8,372 nt of DNA from Holosporales bacterium (GTDB lineage Bacteria > Pseudomonadota > Alphaproteobacteria > RUG11792). The notes below the pieces were generated by a model, which had not been told where the DNA came from, searched no databases, and worked only from the letters and a program-made list of their open reading frames with translations. The translations under genes were made by a program, and so were the position numbers. This document shows positions 5,840 through 8,372 of this stretch, piece by piece (position 1 is the stretch's first letter; the number at the start of each line of letters is the position of its first letter). The stretch is taken from contig JAITTR010000019.1 in the NCBI GenBank assembly GCA_031286725.1, positions 1-8,372 of the forward strand, in the 5' to 3' direction.

Positions 5840-6247
5840 ATGAACTTTTGCCGCAAATCGCTTTTAATGTTGCTCTCCTTAATCTCGTTATGTTTTGCCG
5901 CTCAACAACAATCTTTAGAAAAAGGGCAAATTTTCGCTCATGAACGAAAACTTATACGCGAGATTCAGAAAATGTCTCTCGCTACCATTGGGACTATGGC
6001 AGGAATGATAGCTCCCTCTTTGAATGTATTGCTTTCGCAGATAAAGTATATTACGGACAATTTTGTAGTTATGAGGCTTCCAGACGGAACGACTAAATTA
6101 TATTCAATGGGCGAGCTGAACGCGAACCGGACTTTTAAAAATTTGCTTAGCGTAGAGGATATTTTGCGACTTCCTGAAAAGACAATAGAATATATTATAG
6201 CGTTAGGAAAACATATGGCTATGACGCCGCCGCAAATTCCCCGATAA
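5840..6247 (+). CDS. small secreted protein of unknown function
   Basis: Unrecognised protein of 135 residues. I chose ATG 5840 because GGAG (5829-5832) stands seven bases before it and it gives a standard signal peptide: MNFCRKSLLMLLSLISLCFA, cleavage around FAA before QQQ. The ATG at 5825 would add five residues and lacks a ribosome site. The mature part begins Gln-rich, then has a helical segment HERKLIREIQKMSLATIGTM, a hydrophobic stretch AGMIAPSLNVLLSQI, a strand-turn motif VVMRLPDGTTKLYSMGEL and a final helical part, ending TPPQIPR. The Cys in the signal is not preceded by a good lipobox. Likely exported to the periplasm; no function can be assigned. Confidence 0.7.
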   Translation: MNFCRKSLLMLLSLISLCFAAQQQSLEKGQIFAHERKLIREIQKMSLATIGTMAGMIAPSLNVLLSQIKYITDNFVVMRLPDGTTKLYSMGELNANRTFKNLLSVEDILRLPEKTIEYIIALGKHMAMTPPQIPR

Positions 6248-6489
6248 AAAATGTTTCTTATAAAATCGAAGATCTATTACAAGTTTTTATATCGTTCTTG
6301 AACTCTTCATTTGTTGAAACCAAAATGCGGGTATTTTGGGAACATCTTCGCTATAGTATTGCCAACCGTTGTCGTAAATTAACCGCAGGATCTTTTTCTT
6401 CTTAACGTTTCCTTTTATATACTGTCTTGTATGCGGGCGTTAATCTAGAGCGCGTAGGAGCTTAATCTTTTTATTCTGCGGAAAGCTCC

Positions 6490-6519
6490 ATCTTTTCTTT
6501 TTGGAGCAAAAGAAAAGAT
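6490..6519. repeat. perfect 12-bp inverted repeat over the ssrA -35 region
   Basis: ATCTTTTCTTTT (6490-6501) pairs perfectly with AAAAGAAAAGAT (6508-6519) around the loop TGGAGC. A competing stem, GCTCCA (6485-6490) with TGGAGC (6502-6507), uses the same loop bases. It covers the expected -35 position of the tmRNA promoter, so it could be a regulator site, but it is low-complexity sequence. Confidence 0.4.
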
Positions 6520-6529
6520 ATGGTATAAT
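6501..6529 (+). promoter_or_regulatory. tmRNA (ssrA) promoter
   Basis: A perfect -10 box TATAAT (6524-6529) with the extended TGg element (6521-6523). The -35 position at 17-base spacing reads TTGGAG (6501-6506), half matching the consensus. Transcription would begin near 6536, at the 5' end of the acceptor piece of ssrA. A strong extended -10 suits an abundant stable RNA. The same transcript could read on into sspB. Confidence 0.65.
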
Positions 6530-6743
6530 AAAAAAGTCAGTTTATGACTATGGCGATAAACGATTCGCGCAATAGGCTTAATGGACCAGGGGGCGGTACC
6601 CTGCGTCTCCGCCAATTTTTATGGGGACGAAATAGGTTCGACATTTGGCAGTAAAGGCGTTTTCTTTCGTTCGGCATTGTTCCGCCGTTATCGGGCTAAT
6701 TTTAATAGATGCCAATCTTAATAGAAAAGGCAGAGGTCGCGTA

Positions 6744-6785
6744 GCAAACCGTCAAAGTGAAGCTGCTGCATTGAAAGTTGCTTAA
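6744..6785 (+). other. tmRNA proteolysis-tag reading frame
   Basis: The resume codon GCA (6744-6746) is followed by AAC, as in most tmRNAs, and the frame runs to TAA 6783-6785, with TAG directly after. With the alanine from the tRNA part, the tag reads A-ANRQSEAAALKVA. The first residues AN are conserved. The usual acidic DN- type centre is replaced by RQSE, and the end is LKVA instead of the common LAA/VAA. The stop lies in the base of an 11-bp stem with two G-U pairs. Confidence 0.85.
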
Positions 6786-6847
6786 TAGCCTTATTGGTTG
6801 TTAAGCCTTTTAGTTCTTGCTATTTTTAAATAAATAGTAGCGATCCG

Positions 6848-6881
6848 CGGTCTGGGGGAAACCGAGCAACAGAATTCCCCC
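6848..6881 (+). other. tmRNA pseudoknot downstream of the tag
   Basis: CGGT (6848-6851) pairs with ACCG (6861-6864), and GGGGGAA (6854-6860), within that loop, pairs with TTCCCCC (6875-6881), an H-type pseudoknot. It is enclosed by CGAT (6841-6844)/ATCG (6885-6888), which probably marks the end of the coding piece. There is no T tract after it, so it is part of the RNA and not a terminator. Confidence 0.7.
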
Positions 6882-6907
6882 GTTATCGAAGTTTTTGGCG
6901 AGGCGAT

Positions 6908-7354
6908 ATGGCGAATAAAATTGATTATGATAAAATAACCCAACGGGCGAGGGTTTCCATAGTAAAAGATATAATAAAACATATCGGAATAAACGGCCTT
7001 GGAGGAAAACAGCATCTTTATATTACTTTTTTATTAAATCATCCCGATTCTGTTGTTTCGGAGTATTTAAAAGAAGAATTTGACGATGAAATGACGATAG
7101 TTATTCAGTATGAATTTTGGGATTTAAAATCCGATAATCATGGATTTTCGGTAAGCTTAGCTTTTGATTATGGAGACGAAAAAATATACGTTCCTTTCTC
7201 GGCGATTTCAAATATAAATGATCCCTCGGAGGATTTTTATCTAGATCTTGTTCCGGATTTATCCGACATAAAAAAATCTCCAAGCTTTAACGCGGAATCA
7301 TCAAAATCTGACGGAAACATTATTTCTTTAGATTTATTCAGAAAAGACAAATAG
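6908..7354 (+). CDS. sspB: ClpXP protease specificity-enhancing factor SspB (alpha type)
   Basis: Cytoplasmic adaptor that binds the tmRNA tag and hands tagged proteins to ClpXP. The 148-residue protein matches the alphaproteobacterial SspB pattern: an N-terminal helix (about 5-30), HLYITFLLNHPDSVVSEYLK, EMTIVIQYEFWDL near 60-72, FSVSLAFDYGDEKIYVPFSA and NDPSEDFYLDLVP in the core. A flexible Ser/Lys linker follows, and the tail IISLDLFRKDK is the expected ClpX-docking motif. ATG 6908 is preceded by GCGAGG (6898-6903), four bases away. The gene begins about 20 bases after the tmRNA structure ends, with no terminator in between, so it may be transcribed together with ssrA. It ends two bases before nuoC. 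Confidence 0.9.
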   Translation: MANKIDYDKITQRARVSIVKDIIKHIGINGLGGKQHLYITFLLNHPDSVVSEYLKEEFDDEMTIVIQYEFWDLKSDNHGFSVSLAFDYGDEKIYVPFSAISNINDPSEDFYLDLVPDLSDIKKSPSFNAESSKSDGNIISLDLFRKDK

Positions 7355-7356
7355 CG

Positions 7357-7815
7357 GTGTTGCAAAATTATTATAAAAAGAAAATAAAACAAATTTTAGG
7401 TTCCGATATAATAAAAACATATGATAATTTTGGTCAGTTTTATATCACTATAAACTCGAAAAATATCTTACGAATCGTGTCAATCTTGAACGCTAATAGC
7501 GAATTAGCCTTTTCTTCTCTCACAGATTACTTTGCTGCGGATTTTATTCAAATTAACAAAACGTTTGCCATATATTATCAGCTTGTGAGCTATAACTTGA
7601 AAAGTTCCCTTTTTATAACGACGGATATTTTAGAAGGAGAAATTATGCAAAGTATAAGCTTATTATTTGAGAATGCTAATTGGTTCGAGAGGGAAATATT
7701 TGATATGTTCGGCATACAATTTAACAATCATCCGGATATGCGGCGTTTGCTCAATCGCCCAGATTTTCCAAGTTTTCCGTTGAGAAAAGACTTCGTCTTC
7801 CCAAATTATGCATAA
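7357..7815 (+). CDS. nuoC: NADH-quinone oxidoreductase subunit C (short C terminus)
   Basis: Subunit C (30 kDa type) of the peripheral arm of respiratory complex I. The signature is clear in the last third: NWFEREIFDMFGIQFNNHPD, then MRRLLNRPDFPSFPLRKDF. The N-terminal part fits the family (LTDYFAADF, YYQLVSYNL). The start is GTG 7357, two bases after the sspB stop and without a ribosome site, so coupling to sspB is likely. The protein has 152 residues and stops seven residues after LRKDF. Family members usually go on for about 40 more residues (GY-x-E-V-x-Y-D and beyond), so the C terminus is missing. No nuoD follows, although these genes are normally adjacent. It may be a truncated remnant or a lineage-specific short form. 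Confidence 0.85.
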   Translation: MLQNYYKKKIKQILGSDIIKTYDNFGQFYITINSKNILRIVSILNANSELAFSSLTDYFAADFIQINKTFAIYYQLVSYNLKSSLFITTDILEGEIMQSISLLFENANWFEREIFDMFGIQFNNHPDMRRLLNRPDFPSFPLRKDFVFPNYA

Positions 7816-7963
7816 AGCCTCCAACCGCTCATAGTCCCTACGAAAATTTCAGGAGGCAAAAAAGTTTTCGCGGCGGAGGGGGACAGTAGGGTATCCTAAA
7901 GATATAGGCGGGAAGTTTTGAATATTCTCTATAATCAATCTTTATTTAAAAGGAGAAAATACA
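7816..7963. other. non-coding gap after nuoC
   Basis: No gene here. Two short complementary pairs are seen, GCCTCC (7817-7822)/GGAGGC (7852-7857) and CCCTAC (7836-7841)/GTAGGG (7886-7891), which could fold but could also be chance. No frame restores the missing NuoC tail motif. A TATAAT (7930-7935) without a good -35 lies ahead of the next small ORF. Confidence 0.4.
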
Positions 7964-8071
7964 ATGATTTATGTAGAGAAAGAAATACCTATTTATAAAA
8001 TTATACTGAGCATGTTGCTTTCGGGTTACTATAAGGCCCCCAATCAGGCTGTTATGCCTGATTGGGGATGA
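7964..8071 (+). CDS. 35-residue small ORF with good ribosome site
   Basis: ATG 7964 follows AGGAG (7951-7955) at eight bases. The frame reads MIYVEKEIPIYKIILSMLLS and then GYYKAPNQAVMPDWG, to TGA 8069-8071. The middle is hydrophobic enough for a short membrane segment. Its last third is encoded entirely by the palindrome at 8038-8067, so the original 3' end may have been replaced by a repeat insertion. No family is recognised. The ribosome site is the only positive sign that it is translated. Confidence 0.35.
   Translation: MIYVEKEIPIYKIILSMLLSGYYKAPNQAVMPDWG
8038..8067. repeat. perfect 12-bp inverted repeat
   Basis: CCCCAATCAGGC (8038-8049) pairs perfectly with GCCTGATTGGGG (8056-8067) around TGTTAT. 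No T tract follows, so it is not a standard terminator. It overlaps the end of the 35-codon ORF and sits directly before a GC-rich block. Confidence 0.65.
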
Positions 8072-8122
8072 GAGGCGACTCGCCAGCTTCGCTGGCCACC
8101 CGCCCGCCCCGAGCCGCCGCCT
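8072..8122. repeat. GC-rich block with GCCAGC/GCTGGC hairpin
   Basis: About 50 bases of very GC-rich sequence inside an AT-rich region. It contains GCCAGC (8082-8087)/GCTGGC (8091-8096) with a TTC loop, then a run of CCGCC-type triplets. The core GCTTCGC (8086-8092) is the complement of GCGAAGC in the loop of the repeat at 3596-3639, and both have CCACC on the same side when aligned. This hints at a shared repeat family. Confidence 0.45.
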
Positions 8123-8260
8123 ATTTCTATAAAATTAGTTTAGAATAAGCGCTATCATTCACTTTATATAATAATTTGGAAGACGGGCTTGTAAAGCGGA
8201 TAAGAAGCATAAATCCGAAAATTTGGAGCTATATGTCCTGTATATAGACCTTTATTCTAT

Positions 8261-8372
8261 ATGTTAGATTATGCTGAAGTTTACCTAAAGAAGATAAGCT
8301 TTATACTTGAGAATAAAAATATATATGCGATTGCGAAGTTAGGCGTAGGCAGACCCGATTTGTCAAGGTGGA
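8261..8372 (+). CDS. ORF running off the right edge, unknown, reads into repeat
   Basis: ATG 8261 opens a frame that is still open at the end of the window (37 codons visible). It reads MLDYAEVYLKKISFILENKN and then AIAKLGVGRPDLSRW. The frame is open back to a TAA at 8210-8212, so an earlier non-ATG start is possible. No ribosome site is seen. The last 20 bases are copy 2 of the palindromic repeat, read in the same frame as in copy 1. It could be a real gene with an inserted repeat or a decayed one; the sequence to the right would decide. Confidence 0.3.
   Translation, partial: MLDYAEVYLKKISFILENKNIYAIAKLGVGRPDLSRW
8353..8372. repeat. dispersed palindromic repeat element, copy 2 (cut by window end)
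   Basis: ACCCGATTTGTCAAGGTGGA is identical to bases 3596-3615, the left arm of the palindromic element beside parS. Only the first half is inside the window. If the element is complete, the complementary ACCTTGACAAATC arm should follow about 14 bases further right. Confidence 0.75.

Larger units (their letters stand above)
6287..6541 (-). pseudogene. minus-strand coding remnant with one internal stop
   Basis: One reading frame is open for 85 codons on the minus strand apart from a single TAA at 6442-6440. Before the stop it reads KKKRWSFPQNKKIKLLRALD. After it, it reads RPHTRQYIKGNVKKKKILRL and then YDNGWQYYSEDVPKIPAFWF, ending at TAA 6289-6287. No start codon or ribosome site is seen. The composition is protein-like (Trp, aromatic and Lys-rich), but I do not recognise the family. 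The 5' part lies opposite the tmRNA promoter. Most likely it is the 3' end of a decayed gene; chance openness cannot be excluded. Confidence 0.35.
6536..6890 (+). ncRNA. ssrA: circularly permuted two-piece tmRNA
   Basis: Rescues stalled ribosomes by acting as tRNA-Ala and then mRNA. The order is permuted, as known for Alphaproteobacteria: the acceptor piece comes first (to CCA at 6612-6614), then an 8-base intervening loop ATTTTTAT (6615-6622), then the coding piece from 6623. The T arm is CAGGG/CCCTG around GGCGGTA, just before the acceptor strand. The 7-bp acceptor stem pairs GGGGACG (6623-6629) with CGTCTCC and includes the G3-U70 wobble that defines alanine identity. Next comes the D-loop-like AGGTTCGACA. 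A stem at the tag stop (6780-6790/6796-6806) and an H-type pseudoknot (6848-6881) follow. The discriminator base before CCA is G rather than the usual A. The outer ends (about 6536 and 6890) are estimates, and processing should remove the loop to give two RNAs. Confidence 0.93.

Noticed and set aside
6791..7015. Minus-strand ORF of 74 codons
   Set aside because: It crosses the 3' part of tmRNA and the start of sspB on the opposite strand, both well supported.
7101..7283. Minus-strand ORF of 60 codons
   Set aside because: Antisense shadow of sspB.
1..8372. CRISPR array, tRNA, rRNA or insertion sequence
   Set aside because: No regularly spaced direct repeats, no cloverleaf apart from the tmRNA acceptor part, no rRNA motifs and no transposase were seen.

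Overview
This AT-rich window (G+C judged by eye to be under 40%) comes from an alphaproteobacterium, most likely a host-associated one of the Rickettsiales or Holosporales type. The strongest evidence is a circularly permuted two-piece tmRNA gene (ssrA) followed at once by an alpha-type SspB adaptor. Supporting signs are tightly packed core genes, long stretches of decayed coding sequence, many perfect palindromes and several small secreted proteins of no recognisable family. The order cannot be fixed from this sequence alone.

Layout. (1) 1-2777, plus strand: three overlapping genes, an M16 zinc peptidase (5' end outside the window), an RlpA-like lipoprotein and a class II fructose-bisphosphate aldolase. 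They overlap by 14 and 1 bases and look translationally coupled. (2) 2778-3690: no intact gene. It holds a decayed minus-strand gene (about 2796-3182) and then a dense run of palindromes, among them a perfect chromosomal parS-type site at 3543-3558 and two long hairpins just beyond the stop of the next minus-strand gene. (3) 3691-6247: an accessory stretch with three genes for predicted secreted proteins (two minus, one plus), each with a signal peptide and a Shine-Dalgarno site, plus an unassigned 73-codon minus-strand frame. (4) 6248-6541: another minus-strand coding remnant, which runs into the tmRNA promoter. (5) 6524-7815: tmRNA promoter, permuted ssrA, sspB and a short nuoC. (6) 7816-8372: palindromic and GC-rich repeats, a 35-codon small ORF and the start of an ORF that runs off the window. 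The last 20 bases repeat a sequence beside the parS site.

How the genes fit together. tmRNA rescues stalled ribosomes and adds a degradation tag, decoded here as ANRQSEAAALKVA. SspB delivers tagged proteins to ClpXP. Having the tag-encoding RNA and the tag-binding adaptor adjacent, with no visible terminator between them, is a compact quality-control module. The parS site suggests ParAB-mediated chromosome segregation and possible proximity to the replication origin, although no parA, parB or dnaA is present here.
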